This document shows positions 45,865 to 57,839 of a DNA stretch of 64,000 nucleotides, piece by piece. This stretch comes from Malachius bipustulatus (lineage: Eukaryota; Arthropoda; Insecta; Coleoptera; Melyridae): contig OU342630.1 in the NCBI GenBank assembly GCA_910589415.1, positions 44,114,012 to 44,178,011 of the forward strand, given 5' to 3'. The position numbers and the translations under genes were made by a program. The first letter of the stretch is position 1. Each line of letters starts with the position of its first letter. The notes beneath the pieces are model-generated. The model did no database searches and was not told the DNA's origin. It was given only the letters and a program-made list of their open reading frames with translations.

Positions 45865-45874
45865 TAATAGTTAT

Positions 45875-46008
45875 TTATGTATCAAAGGGAGTTATGAGGA
45901 TGTTAATTACAGAGGGCAACATATTGCAATCCCGAAGGGACGTTAGTCCCGAGGGATTGTTAAGTTGCCCGAGGTTATTAACATCCAATAACTCACGTGA
46001 TACATAAT
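45875..46008. mobile_element. 134-bp palindromic MITE
   Basis: TTATGTATCA / TGATACATAA ends. Inner pairs are GGGAGTTATGAGGATGTTAA with TTAACATCCAATAACTC, AGAGGGCAAC with GTTGCCCGAG, and a GGGACGTTAGTCCC centre. Related GGGAGTTAT pieces recur at 46212-46275. Confidence 0.7.
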
Positions 46009-46450
46009 TTATTTTATTTCATACAAAATGAAATATAAAAACCAAATCTGTTGGTTTTTAAAATCAAAGGAATGTTTTTAATAATTGAGTAAGCATGATA
46101 TATCAACTGAAAAGTTTATAGAAAATGACATATGAAATCCAAATATTCAACCAACAATGCAATAACAAAACCAACATCCAATATGGTTACCAGAATTAAA
46201 CAAATAGTAACAATAGAGGGAGTTATGGATTTATAACAGCCCAATATAACTCCCAAGGGAGTTATGAATATGTTTATAGTTACGGTAACCAAGCGTTTAT
46301 CTAGTTATAATGTATTAGTATGAAATAAAAATAATTCGGACGGTTACTGTGACGTCACATCTGACTTTTTAAACTTAATCGTACCATATCCATATGATAT
46401 TTCAAAAATTTTCCAAGCTGACTAGATTCCGGAGTTATAGTCAACTATTT

Positions 46451-46800
46451 TTCATAGTCAACTTTTGTTTTTATAATGATCGCCATATTGTTTTTAATGT
46501 CATTCGAGGAAGCCATAAATCTATAGTATTAAAAAATATTTTTGTCAAAATTTGATTCTTCTTTTCAGAAAAAAAAAACAATTTTTTTACAGAATCTCAT
46601 CAATATGAGCATAGGAATTCTTATGGATTTTTTTGGTGATATGCGGCGAAAAAAAATGCTTTTTTGTGAAAAAAAGGGAATAAAATTTTGATATTTTATT
46701 TTGTATAAAATAAGTATATTTTGGTTTCCTTGATTTTTTTTAGACTGAATGACATGAAAAACTATATGGCGACTACATGAAAACAAAAGTTGACAATGAA
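46451..46800. mobile_element. Fold-back element with ~56-bp imperfect arms
   Basis: The left arm 46451-46507 (GTCAACTTTTGTTTTTATAA, CGCCATATTG, ATGTCATTC) pairs with 46745-46800 (GAATGACAT, ATATGGCG, AAAACAAAAGTTGAC). AT-rich, non-coding interior. Confidence 0.65.
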
Positions 46801-47096
46801 AACCCCAGGTCAGGGTTGAACATTTTTGTATGGGTATGAACAAAATAAATTGATTACTCATAAGGACTTACGTACCTGAAGCTACAAAAAATGATTATGT
46901 TATTCCCAGTACTTAACTATAATAAAAAAGATATGGGTAAAGTTAGAAATGATTTACAAATTTTTTAGTCCATTTGAGCATCGATTGAAGTTATCTTAAT
47001 TTTTTTTTTTTAATATTATAAATTAATAAGCACAAACCCAGATCAGATCCATGGTTGCAGCGAAATTACTCCTTGTGAATTTTCGAGCAGACTTTA

Positions 47097-47471
47097 TACA
47101 GGGTGTTCCTTAATTGGAGGTACAAATGAAGAGGGGAGATTCCTTAAGTAATTATAAGAAAAAAAGTCCAATAAACATGGGGTCACAAACGTTTCGTTTT
47201 CGAGATACAGGGTGTTAAAGTTTGAATTTTTTAAAAGTTTTTTTTCATAGTATCCACACTTCACAAGATAGTCAACTGAAATTGGGCACATATATTACAA
47301 TTGAGAGTTTACACCATGTGACATGCCAATTTCGATAGCAAATCTACAGGGTGATATTTTATAACATAACTTTAACACCCTGTATCTCGAAAACGAAATG
47401 TTTGCGACCCCATGTTTATTGGAATTTTTTTCTTAAAAAAAATTACCTCCAATTAAGATGTACACCCTGTA
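47097..47471. mobile_element. 375-bp TA-target MITE, CACCCTGTA family, with an internal second end pair
   Basis: Outer ends are TACAGGGTGTTCC and GTACACCCTGTA, with TA at 47097-47098 and 47470-47471. The arms extend through ACATGGGGTC and CGTTTTCGAGA. A second ACAGGGTGTTAAAG / CTTTAACACCCTGT pair flanked by TA lies inside at 47206-47384. Either a MITE inserted into a relative, or one element carries two nested ends. Confidence 0.75.
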
Positions 47472-47474
47472 TAG

Positions 47475-48280
47475 GGGCAAATTAAAAATTTTTAAGTTTA
47501 AAAGTTGAAATTTTAAATTTGTCAGAAATATACAGAAATATATTCTAATTGTATAGAAAAGAGAGGAGCGAGAACTTTACAATACCTAGTAGCTGGGGGA
47601 TGAGAAATAGAAAGATGAGGGTAGATACTATAGTAGCGTAGAGTAGAATCTGTGGGCAGTTACTATTAGTTACATAAATAGGTATGTATATTGTACTGCT
47701 TAAAATAGACGAAACTTAAATCATCTGACTTATTTAGATATTTTCTCATGCTATTATATCTCAGGTAATTATCATTGGATTATTTATTATGTATGAGGAT
47801 ATTCAATATGATTGGCGATTACACATCTAATGACAGGGTGATGGACAAATGAGCGTCAAATAATACCCAGGTAACTAATAATTAGGATTTATTAAGTATG
47901 ATATTGACTAGAAGGATATTGAATATTATGTATCAAAGTTACCGTATAAGTAGTGTAGGTATATGTATAGCAGTAGACTTGCATAATTAAATTGATTTTC
48001 TATATATGGAATTTAAATCAGCTTGCAGGTCTTATTATCTCAATATTTACTTATTAAATTTTGTTTGAACAAAAATTTATAACAAATAGTAGATGATGCT
48101 ATAGACTTCGAATTTAAAGTTATATATGTATTGTGGTTATCGCATCTGTTCAAAAATGTTCGCTATCTACGACTTTAAAAAATGGCTGTGACTTAAATCG
48201 CTGAAAATGAACTTACGACGTTTGTGCAGTATTAACTTGGCACAAGCAGCAGTGTGAGGAGTGAGACACTGACAATTTAC
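47475..48280. other. AT-rich DNA, nothing recognised
   Basis: No gene or structured repeat seen. Confidence 0.4.
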
Positions 48281-48419
48281 AATATTTCTAAACATTCCAA
48301 ATATTTCCAAAACATTGCCGAATATTTCGAAATATTGCCAAATATTTCCAAACGTTGCCAAATATTTCCCAACATTGCAAAATATTTCCAAATATTGCCA
48401 AATATTTCCAAATATTTTA
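48281..48419 (+). repeat. ~20-bp minisatellite
   Basis: About seven imperfect tandem copies of AATATTTCCAAACATTGCCA. A related short array lies at 48765-48835. Open frames across it are repeat-driven (periodic I-F-G-N peptides). Confidence 0.85.
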
Positions 48420-48835
48420 TATATTTATATAAATACGGTTTAGAGCAACACCATTTATTCCTACTGTAACAGAATAGTGGCATCCTATATTTTTCTTATA
48501 ATTTATCATTCGTTAAGTTTCTTGAGCATTTTTGAGAACTTTTTTTGTCGTTCAACACACTATAGGCTGCTTTTTCTTCTACCCAAAAAATAATCTTCTT
48601 CATCATCTTCATAATCTATCCAAATAATTTGGGAGGTAGGTATACTGCTTGGAAGAAATATTTGAACTTTCATGAATCCGTATTTCAGTAAATATTTGAG
48701 CAATTGATGTTTCGGGGAAAAAACTAACTTATGACTTGCTAACCCAAAGCATGCTGAATATTGAATTTCCAATAATTGCTAAAATTTTTCCAATTATTGC
48801 CAAATATTTACAAACATTTCCAAATATTTACAAAC

Positions 48836-51306
48836 GGTAGGTAGTTGTAAAGCTGTGCTGCAGACACTTCTATGAATGCCCCACCCTCAAAGGAATTACC
48901 GTCAAGAAGATATCCTAAACCTAAACAGACTGAAAAATAAGTGTTTAGAAGTGCTCGAAAAAAATAAAAAAATACAATAGGTAGGTAAAGTACTTTGGTA
49001 CCTACTTACTTTTTCGAGTACCAATGAACCATTACGAGTTTTAGTCTGCTGTTACTTGTCCGCATAATTAATTCCCGTCAAATGCAAGGCTGTGCAATGC
49101 ATATTTATAACTGGTTTTACGAGTTTAAGTTTTTATTTAGCTTTGTCAGATAAATCCGCGGTAAAAAAAGCGGTGACCAAATGTTCTAACAAATGAAAAA
49201 AAAACAAACCCAGAACAGTAAATTAAAACATTGGGCGAAATTAACAACGTTGCTAATGTTTAACAAATTTTCTATAACTTATAAGCATTAATATTAACCA
49301 CGATAAATGTATATTTGTTTAACAGTAGTCCGCGATAGGTCAAACCCGTGGTAAAACCGAAGGGGGTCTGAGGGTTATGAAATATTCGCCAGGCGAAGGG
49401 GGTCCGGGAAAAGTAAATTTGACACAATTTAAGTTTTGAAGAAGACGTAAAGATTTTTGAACAATGAGTTTTCCCAAATTTTCTTGAGAACTGCTAAGCC
49501 GATAGGTTCCCAATTGATGCATCCGAAGCACCTTTTTTTTCCTTTTTCACATAAGGAAGCTTTACATTTGACATTTTACTGTAAAATAATTCATTATGGG
49601 AGTCAATGTTTACACTAACAGTTTCTAAGCTAAGTGGACAACCGTATTTTGATGATCATCTTTTGTTAGAGTTGTTACTTTGCTTGGGTTTCACCCACAC
49701 TGTCCCCATATTTTCGATCTCCCTTTCTTACCATGTTTACTCGTAATTTTTTGTCTGCTTCATAGGTAGGTATATTTTTGCTTCATCGTAATGTAAAACC
49801 AAATCAATTTGTTCTGCTTTGTATTTATTTTGCACTTATCAAAAATTTGCTACAAGACTGATTTAGAAATTAAATTTGGCTTTTTTTGAACCAATTTTGG
49901 AATAAACGAAACACTCTGCCAAGTTCAAACCAGTGAACTCATCGTACATGTGGTTAACTTTAATTTAAGTATAAATAACGTAAATTCCAAGTTAATCATT
50001 TTTTTCAGAATTTGGATTTAAATCCCTAGAATCTGTAGCTCATAACTTAAATTCTTTTTCTTTTCATGATTCTCTACTTGGCAAATTTTCCCATTACCAC
50101 GGGGTATGCAGTTTTGTATTGAAAACAACAATTGTATCACGATATTCTGTGCGCATGAAGTGAAAGTGACATGCATCATGCATGATTGTGGTTTTTAGTT
50201 TCTGTGACGATGCAGTCATAAGAAACTGAAATGCAGGTCAGCTTGAATTATTGTACTTCAATATGTCAAGGTTATTTTCAGTGAAGCAGAATAACATTTT
50301 AGAACTGAAAAGGCCAAAGCGACGTGTTAAAAAAACAATAAGTCACATTTATTTATTTTACACAATTATTTAAGTATATACAAATATTATTTATGAAATT
50401 AAATTTTACATACTTACCTGAATATCGGTTACCTAAGTACATATTTGTTCGATCAAAATCATTCTCTCCAAAAATTTAGCTTAGATTTTCTATACGGTTT
50501 TAGCTTTTCTTAAAAATTCGCTATGAACTATTATACAGTTTGAAAAATCAAACAGAAGTAAAATTTCTAATTTCTATAAGCTGTGAGTTAGCTATGGATT
50601 GGTTCATTAATAAAGCAGAAATACGAAAGTATCATGAAATTATTTTGATCCAGTACGATTTTCGAATAGCCGTTTAAAAGAATTCGATTAGAAGTTTAGA
50701 TAAAAATGTGGGTAAGCATTACAAATTTATCTGATCTGTAGAATAACTATAAATAATGGTATTTATTAGCGTGAGCGTAAAAATGAAAGTAGGCGAGACT
50801 TGCAGTTTTCTTTTTTCGTGGTATTTTGCCGAAGTATGAAATTGCGTTAGTAATTAAAAGGGAAGACGTGCCTACGTTTTCTTCATTTTCGTGCGAATCT
50901 CAGGTTTTTTTCTCACACAGATGTATCTGATCAATAACTAGGTAACTGTGAATAATGAATATATAATACTAAATTTATAGACTTTCCAATATGCATATAT
51001 GTAATAATATCTTGTACTACTTAATTATTGAGTCAATGAACGGAGAAAACTATATACATTTAATGTCTTGTCATATGAGTTAGAAAAGTGATACTGTATG
51101 TAACATAATCATTTAAGTAAAAAATGTTTCAATTTAATTTTTATCCTTTTGTCCTTACTCAACAACTTTTACAAATAACATTGTTACATATTTTTAAAAA
51201 CAAGGATACTTTACTCTTAAGTTGTATGTATTACTGTTCTTTAGATTTTTTTTTGACGCCGGTATACGCAAGCAGATTTTTTGATTATTGGTTTCTAGGT
51301 TGCAAC
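48836..51306. other. AT-rich DNA, nothing recognised
   Basis: A slightly GC-richer segment at 49330-49410 (CGAAGGGGGTCTGAGGG, CGAAGGGGGTCCGGG) contains a short direct repeat. No gene is supportable. Confidence 0.4.
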
Positions 51307-51310
51307 AATG

Positions 51311-51692
51311 TGAAGTAATCTATCTCACTCCTGAAATTGAAGTAGTCTCACTCTTAATTAACGTAATTTTAAAATAATCAGACCCGTTTATGATTTTAAT
51401 GATTTAATAAATGAATTAGTTTATAATGTCAAGGATGGTTAAATCTAAACAGAGGGTTCCGTAGGTATAGTTATTACACGCGAAAGAATAATAAGGGATG
51501 TATTGACGAAGTTGTCTTTCATTGAACATCCGGAGATCGACTGACTGACTTCGACGTCGTCCTTCGTATAGGACAGACCAGGACACCTGTGCAACGCTTT
51601 CAGGAGCTGTTATTATCCTGCCAGGCTCAAATTCATATCGGCACAGGGAAGGCTCGTCGCAAACATTGGTATGCGATTTAAAAATTACAACA
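51311..51692 (-). repeat. 3' LTR (382 bp)
   Basis: Nearly identical to the right LTR but lacking a 6-base CTAGGA copy present there near 54640. It contains a short tandem ACTCCTGAAATTGAAGTA-type motif near its plus-strand start. Confidence 0.92.
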
Positions 51693-51940
51693 GCTCGGCC
51701 TTCCTGACTTTTCTTGACGTCCTCGTCAAGACATCACCATTACAATAAACGTAACATTAAAAATTACTTATATCCAAGTAAAACACATCTGCCTTAGGTA
51801 CAAATCAAAACAAAAGTTTCCACATAAACATCCTAGAACTACATAATACATGAATATAGGTACTAGACATAAGGCATAATAAAAGAGAATCAAGAGCATC
51901 AAACTTACTCTTATAACTTAAATAAAACACCATAACTATT

Positions 51941-52240
51941 CTAAGTTACAAAATCTCTCATATTCGGGAAATAATAACATTCTTTTAACTTCGCAAGGGT
52001 CTTGTCGATTCCCAAGTGATTTGAAGTTTGATGTGCTTCACTAACTAGGTCATATCGCAAATCATTTTGCACAAATAAACGTAACTTATTTTCACTAATT
52101 TTATACACGCGAAAACTAATTAATGTGAACTTTTTGGCTGTCTCGGTATCTTCATTTTCTAACTTTTCTCGAATAGAGAATATTTCAGGATCAGTTCGTT
52201 GCATTGCGGCTACCCAATCGGTTCTTTATATGCAATATCG
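51941..52240 (-). pseudogene. Integrase zinc-binding (H2C2) fragment
   Basis: The frame reads DPEIFSIREKLEN, then VYKISENKLRLFVQ, then SEAHQTSNHLGIDKTLAKL and ECYYFPNMRDFV. This is the spacer and the start of the H-H-C-C zinc-binding domain of Gypsy integrases (HxxxxHLG present). It stops just before the second half of the finger, and the D,D-35-E core is gone. It is out of frame with the upstream pol segment, so it was joined by deletion. Confidence 0.75.
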
Positions 52241-53170
52241 GCAAACCTTCTATTTCAACTTCTTTAAGCTCTTTTACGATATCCCGCACTTGATTCTTCT
52301 CATGAATTGACAGTCTGTATGGTTTATAGTAGACAGGTGTGTCGTCTTTCAATGTAATTTTCATTTTCACTTCACTAGTGCATCCAAGTTGCTTCATATT
52401 TCTTTCCACGACATCTCGAAACTCGTCGAGAAGTTCCATAAATTCTTCCAATTCTTCATCTTTAAGATCCGTCGTTATTTCTTCAACTCTGATTGGTTCT
52501 TCATTTACTTCTTTTCTTCTGTTAGGACAGCTTTCGGATTCTTCAATTCGACAAATTTCTGCGCGTGTTATCATTTCGCCTTTCTTGATGTTCACATCTT
52601 GACCTGATAGGTTCATGATAGGTACTAGGGATTTTCCATTAACATCTGTTTGAATAATCAAACGTGGAATTGCTTGACCATTTTCTCTTAAACCGCCTTC
52701 TATACACAATTCTTGATTAGTACACTCAGTATTAATTTGAATGTTTCCCACAAAGTTGTCAGGAATTGTCAAATTTTCGTCAGCTTTTAATGAATATTTA
52801 ATAACTTCATTCGGTTGCACTACACCATCGATGTAAGAAATTTCCAGTAAATCAGGTTTACTTGTAATCATAATGTGATTTTGTTCAGTATAGGGATGTC
52901 CTACAATTAAATCGACATTTTGAGAACCGCTGGGCACAACATGAATTTTAACTTTGGCGTCCACATTGTCAATTGAAATATTCGCTGTAAAAATTCCCAA
53001 TGGATAAACCTTTCCGTTACCATATCCGATTAATGGTTCTGAATCGTGCTCGTAAAATGAAAAATTCAATTCTTCAGCTTTATCCTGCCTCAAAGTAATA
53101 CAACTACTTCCGAGGTCAATGTAGCATTTACAAGGCTTCTTATTGATGTATGCTTCCTTGAAATATTTGG
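52191..53170 (-). pseudogene. Partial pol: retroviral-type protease and start of reverse transcriptase
   Basis: The aspartyl protease signature YIDLGS lies at 53106-53123, just upstream of the first ATG at 53093. DLG instead of the usual D-S/T-G is used. DLIVGHPYTEQ marks the protease C-terminal part. A linker of about 140 residues follows, then VYYKPYRLSIHEKNQVRDIV, the opening of Gypsy RT. Sequence breaks near 52243, before any palm motif, and continues with unrelated-frame integrase spacer. Relative to gag this frame is -1, and the two overlap at a run of six A near 53185. Normally gag-pol would be expressed by frameshifting. Here the product would be inactive. Confidence 0.8.
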
Positions 53171-53470
53171 CATGAGAACTTTTTTGTCGCAGACAACATT
53201 CACTACATTTGCAGCTGGACTCGAATTTCTTTCATTCGCATTTGGCTGGTTTGGATTTACTTTATTTTTCCATGAACTGACACCTGCACTCGCTGAATCA
53301 GTGGCGTTTCCTCTTGAAGATTTATTTGGGCACAGCCGGGCTATATGTCCTACTTGGGAGCATTTAAAACATTTAGGTAATTTTTGTTGATTACCTGCAT
53401 GACTAGGAGACGACGACGTTGCGTTTTCAAACTTATTCGGCTTCCCACTTGAAGTGGAGTTTTCCCGAGA

Positions 53471-54136
53471 CTACGCATTTGAAATAAACTTAGCACCTGT
53501 TTTCAAATCTTGAAATAATTGATTAGTTGTCTCATATTTACTTAATGGACCCAAATAGTCTCGAAATCGGGTATTACTTAGTCCCTGGACTATCCATTCG
53601 ATTTTCTCTCGCTCGAACATGTTGCATTTATTACATTTTGCTAATTTTTCAAAGAAATATTCGGTTATGTCTTGTCCAAATTTCCACTTATAGTTTTGGG
53701 CTTCTAGTCTGTTGTTAACGACATCATTGGTTACACTAAACGTATCCGTTAGTAATTCTTTCCATTCTGACCATGTTCTTGTGGTAGAAGGTAAACTATC
53801 TCGCCATTTCTTTGCGACACCGCTTAATTTAGATAAAGCATAATGAGTTACGCAAACTTCATCCCAATCGTACATCAGACCATACTCTTCAAGTTTATCA
53901 ATCCAATCTTCAATACTAATGTCACCCTTGACTGGATCAAATTCTGGTAACACTTGATGTATATTTTGAAAATACCTTGGTTGATAGTGTTCAATTGTAC
54001 GACTTTCGTTGTTGTTTTCATTGTTCACCAATACAACACTTTGATTGAGCCGATTTCCTAGATCTCCAGTAGCGTTCTCTCCAGCTTCAGCTCCACCTTG
54101 AGCTCCAGTAGACATTTTGAAAGTGTTCACAATCAA
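53471..54136 (-). pseudogene. Gag (capsid part) with premature stop
   Basis: 221 residues. The likely true start is Met8 (MSTGAQGG). Residues 60-215 carry the Ty3/Gypsy Gag core: LPEFDP (63-68), WIDKLEEYGLMYDW (78-91), ALSKLSGVAKKWRDSLP (100-116) and TWSEWKELLTDTF (121-133). The frame is cut by a single TAG at 53471-53473. Beyond it, in the same frame, translation continues to a CCHC zinc knuckle, CFKCSQVGHIARLC (about 53330-53373). Apart from this stop the gag frame is intact up to the pol overlap, so decay is mild. Confidence 0.85.
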
Positions 54137-54372
54137 AATTAAAAGGTTTTCTTAGTTTTCAGATTTACCCTGCTGAATATCAACGACAAAGTTCAGTAAT
54201 TACACCAACCAGCAACCATATAACACCAGGTGCCTTGGCTCACCGAAAATTTCGTCTTCAACAAGTTTTCATAAATCACTACTCACAAAACTAACACCTT
54301 TTATTTTACCGACACGACTAATGTCTCTTCATTCTTAAACCGACGTATAATAACCGATCCAACTCCTGAAAT

Positions 54373-54760
54373 TGAAGTAATCTATCTCACTCCTGAAATT
54401 GAAGTAGTCTCACTCTTAATTAACGTAATCTTAAAATAATCAGACCCGTTTATGATTTTAATGATTTAATAAATGAATTAGTTTATAATGTCAAGGATGG
54501 TTAAATCTAAACAGAGGGTTCCGTAGGTATAGTTATTACACGCGAAAGAATAATAAGGGATGTATTGACGAAGTTGTCTTTCATTGAACATCCGGAGATC
54601 GACTGACTGACTTCGACGTCGTCCTTCGTATAGGACTAGGACAGACCAGGACACCTGTGCAACGCTTTCAGGAGCTGTTATTATCCTGCCAGGCTCAAAT
54701 TCATATCGGCACAGGGAAGGCTCGTCGCAAACATTGGTATGCGATTTAAAAATTACAACA
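54373..54760 (-). repeat. 5' LTR (388 bp)
   Basis: Pairs with 51311-51692. The extra 6 bases (CTAGGA duplicated near 54640) are the only sizeable difference noticed. Confidence 0.92.
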
Positions 54761-54764
54761 AATG

Positions 54765-55907
54765 TAGGTACTTATTGTAAGAACAAAATTTCCTGAGTAG
54801 TTTATAATGACAAGAATGCCCGTATTATGCTTTCCAACTTTCTGCCGGACACTGTATAACATATAACTGTTTTGTTAATGCTCAATACAGCATCTCCACT
54901 TCTCGTGACATTCTTGACGGTATGTACCTACGCATGCTTGATAAAAAAATTTCCCCGAGTGCGGGTTTAATACACCTTTATTATTATTGATAAAAGTGCC
55001 CAGTGCAGCGGAAGTAAAATAAGATGGATATGAATGATATAGATAAGTATAATTGAGACAGAGCTGGAAATTTAAAGCACATCGTTAACTGTTTGTCTGC
55101 TTATGAAAAAAATATTTCTATGAGCTTAGATGTACTGGAAAATTAGTACATTTTTCGCATAAAAAGGTAAACGACACATTTTACAAGTATGTTTTGGTAT
55201 TGTACCCTAAATGTGCCTAATTTGGTTACCGCATCTTAAGATGAAGGCCAATGCACCTCTTGTAAATGATGGCCACATGAGACCGACCATTTGGAACTTT
55301 TTTTTCCCTTTTGCCACTGCTGAAGTCGTTACCACTGCTATTATATTTTCGCTTCATACTGCAACCACAATAATAATTATTATAATTGCTCAAAAATGAA
55401 AACTCCCCAAATAATGAACAGTGTATGAACAATTCGTTCTTCAATTTTGCGTGCGTGATAAGTATTTGCGTGGTTGAAATTATCAGGTATAACATCTTAA
55501 CGTCACAGGGTATGAGGGCCTTAAGACTCTAATTACCAACCTTAAAACAGGTTATTATACTAAAAGACGCTGCTTCCTCGGAAATTCTCACCACCGTTTA
55601 GTTGTTTCTGTTTGCAGGACTCCTCATTAAAACTTTGCTGATATTCGTTCAAATCACTTGAATAGTTAGTCGAAATATGAAGTTGATCTCATATGCGGAC
55701 AGAAACGCATGTTTCAGCGATAACACTGATCGGATTTTCTGCAGGAGTCTATGGACTGCAATCATTCTAGTTATGTCAGAAACATAAAACAGTTAGAAGT
55801 TGTTATGAAAAAATACTAATTTATGTAAAACGTGTTGTCTTTATTATCCATTAAAATTTATTGGAGAATTAGGTACTTATTCCGTGGATCCGAGCTCCCA
55901 TACGTTG
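54765..55907. other. AT-rich DNA, nothing recognised
   Basis: No supportable gene. Short frames near 55211 run through an ATA/ATT-rich tract. Confidence 0.4.
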
Positions 55908-56344
55908 TACAGGGTGTCTAGGTATGAGTGTAAGAGCTACACGTGGCGACCTTCGTTGGACTATTTTGAGTAAAAAATCTTAATACAATAACGCTCTAAA
56001 CGTCTTCACGGTGCCATAAGAGGTCATCAAAGTTAGAAATTCTGGGTCACAAATATGCATATTATTGAACTTCTATTTCCTTTTGCAGTTACGGTTAACA
56101 TTTTTAAAGACTTTTGCAAAGTCTTATTTCATTTAATTTTCATAACAGTGCAATTATTAACTTTTTTAACATTTCCTAATTTTTTTTTTTTAGAATCTTG
56201 ACAGATTTTGCTCAAGTGCAATACCAGACCACTCCTTGTAGACATCTTACTCTCACAAAAATTTCAGCCTCCTAGATTGAAAACTGCGACCAGAAACCGT
56301 GCATCAAGAACAGGATTTTTGGAACTTTGGAAGGACACCCTGTA
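55908..56344. mobile_element. 437-bp TA-target element, CACCCTGTA family
   Basis: Starts TACAGGGTGTC and ends GACACCCTGTA, TA on both sides (55908-55909, 56343-56344). Perfect terminal pairing covers only about 11 bp, so the arms are decayed or short. Non-coding. Confidence 0.6.
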
Positions 56345-57835
56345 GAAGTAACGTGACTTTTGGACATTTTTTCAACGAAAATCTAACGTCATTCCAAAGT
56401 TCTACAAGAATACAAAATTTCGTTCCCTAATCTTGAAAGATAAAGCTACAGGAGCGTTTTTAAAATCGAAAAATCGTGATTTTGGAGAAATATATATATA
56501 AATATATAAAATTCAAAATAATTTTAACGGGCATATCGCTCTAACCTAGGGGTTATAAATATATAAATATATATTGTTATGGTTCGTAGGGACTGTGCTT
56601 TCTCTACTCTTTTTTGAAAATTTATTTTCCTCTTTGATTCCCTCTTACCATAAACAATTTATTTATTTAGGGGGCCTTTCTTTTTTAAAAACTAATAAAA
56701 GTTTAGTGTATGAGACCTCTATGACTCAGAGTGAGTTCAAGTATTTTTTTTTTTTATAATTTTTTTAAAATTTTCATAACCTATAAACTCCTGTTGAAAC
56801 TCAATTTAAATTTGTTTGGGTTTTATTACAATAAGAAATTTTCCAACAATAACACTTACAACAACTAACTTAAAAATAACTTAAAATTACTCACAGTTTG
56901 TTCCCTTATTAAATCTTCTTCGTCACTGACCGTCTGTCATTAATTTTTGACAGAGGTCCCTCGTAGGTTAACGAAAGGAATAACCCACGGAATCAGCTGT
57001 TGAACAAAGCTTGAAGTCAACTCTAGTAGCCTTGCTGTTAGTGTGTCAGCAATAAAAAAACTATTACTTCGTAAATAAGCGTAATGAGCTTTTTATAACA
57101 ATATATATATATATACCTATATATCGCGGGCAGGTGAATTTTGGAAAACCACTTTTTCGTGATCTGGGGGTCATGATCGGTGGACATTTAATGAGTTTGG
57201 GTGATTTTCGAAAAGTGATGTCGTCCGCAATAGTGTATTTCTTAACAAAAAAAAATACACTATTGAGGACGACTATTAAAAGAACATTTTCAGTCCTTCC
57301 TTGCTACATATACACACTTTTTTTCGCGATTTTTTAATGTATCGCGTAAAAAGGTATCGATGGTTCTCTTTTATTTGCGATTCGTACGACCTTAAATATT
57401 GATTGTTGGGAAAAAAGTAAAGACCAAAATTGTAGAGAATTCAATCCCCCGGTAAGTATGTCTATGTTTGCGAATTCCTGAAAGTAAAAAATAAACGAGA
57501 TATTGCAATACCTAGTTTTACATAGCCGCATTTCATTCTGGTTTAATTCCAAAAATATCGGTCGTACCGAAAAACTGCGATGAGAGAAAAATTGTGGGGA
57601 ATAAAATTTCCTACAATCTTAAGTATACCATTTTTACCACTAAAGTTGAAGAAAGACGAGATATTCAAGCATCTCGGATCTGGTTGCAATTGTGAACTGA
57701 GACTACCAGTGACTCCCCCTCCCCCTTAAAGGATAGAAAAAGAAAGATCGACAGAAAGTATCCTCCTGTCAAGGGATTGCTACTAAATAAACCGCCACTT
57801 TGGTTATATTCATATTAAGATTTGTTAATTTATTT
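56345..57835. other. AT-rich DNA with AT microsatellites and a hairpin
   Basis: ATATATA/AATATATA runs at 56489-56512, 56553-56576 and 57102-57124. A 54-base hairpin lies at 57220-57273. Sequence at 57300-57720 looks like old repeat material. No gene. Confidence 0.45.
57220..57273. repeat. Hairpin with 21-bp arms, one mismatch
   Basis: GTCGTCCGCAATAGTGTATT pairs with AATACACTATTGAGGACGAC around a 12-base A-rich loop. Arms are shorter than in most animal pre-miRNAs. More likely a small fold-back repeat. Confidence 0.8.
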
Positions 57836-57839
57836 ATAG

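Larger units (their letters stand above)
51311..54760 (-). mobile_element. Ty3/Gypsy-type LTR retrotransposon, internally deleted (3.45 kb)
   Basis: Two LTRs (51311-51692 and 54373-54760) begin TG and end CA, flanked by a 4-bp AATG duplication (51307-51310 and 54761-54764). Read on the minus strand the order is LTR, gag, zinc knuckle, protease, start of RT, then a jump to the integrase zinc-binding region, then LTR. RT active site, RNase H and integrase core are absent. The element cannot move on its own. Confidence 0.9.

Noticed and set aside
48281..48419. Possible CRISPR-like repeat array
   Set aside because: Repeats are contiguous and imperfect with no unique spacers, and the genome is eukaryotic.
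48167..48483. Overlapping ORFs on both strands with periodic sequence
   Set aside because: Produced by the 20-bp minisatellite, not by coding constraint.
54340..54372. tRNA primer-binding site next to the 5' LTR
   Set aside because: The adjacent sequence (minus strand ATTTCAGGAGTTGGATCGG) partly repeats LTR sequence and I could not match it confidently to a tRNA 3' end.
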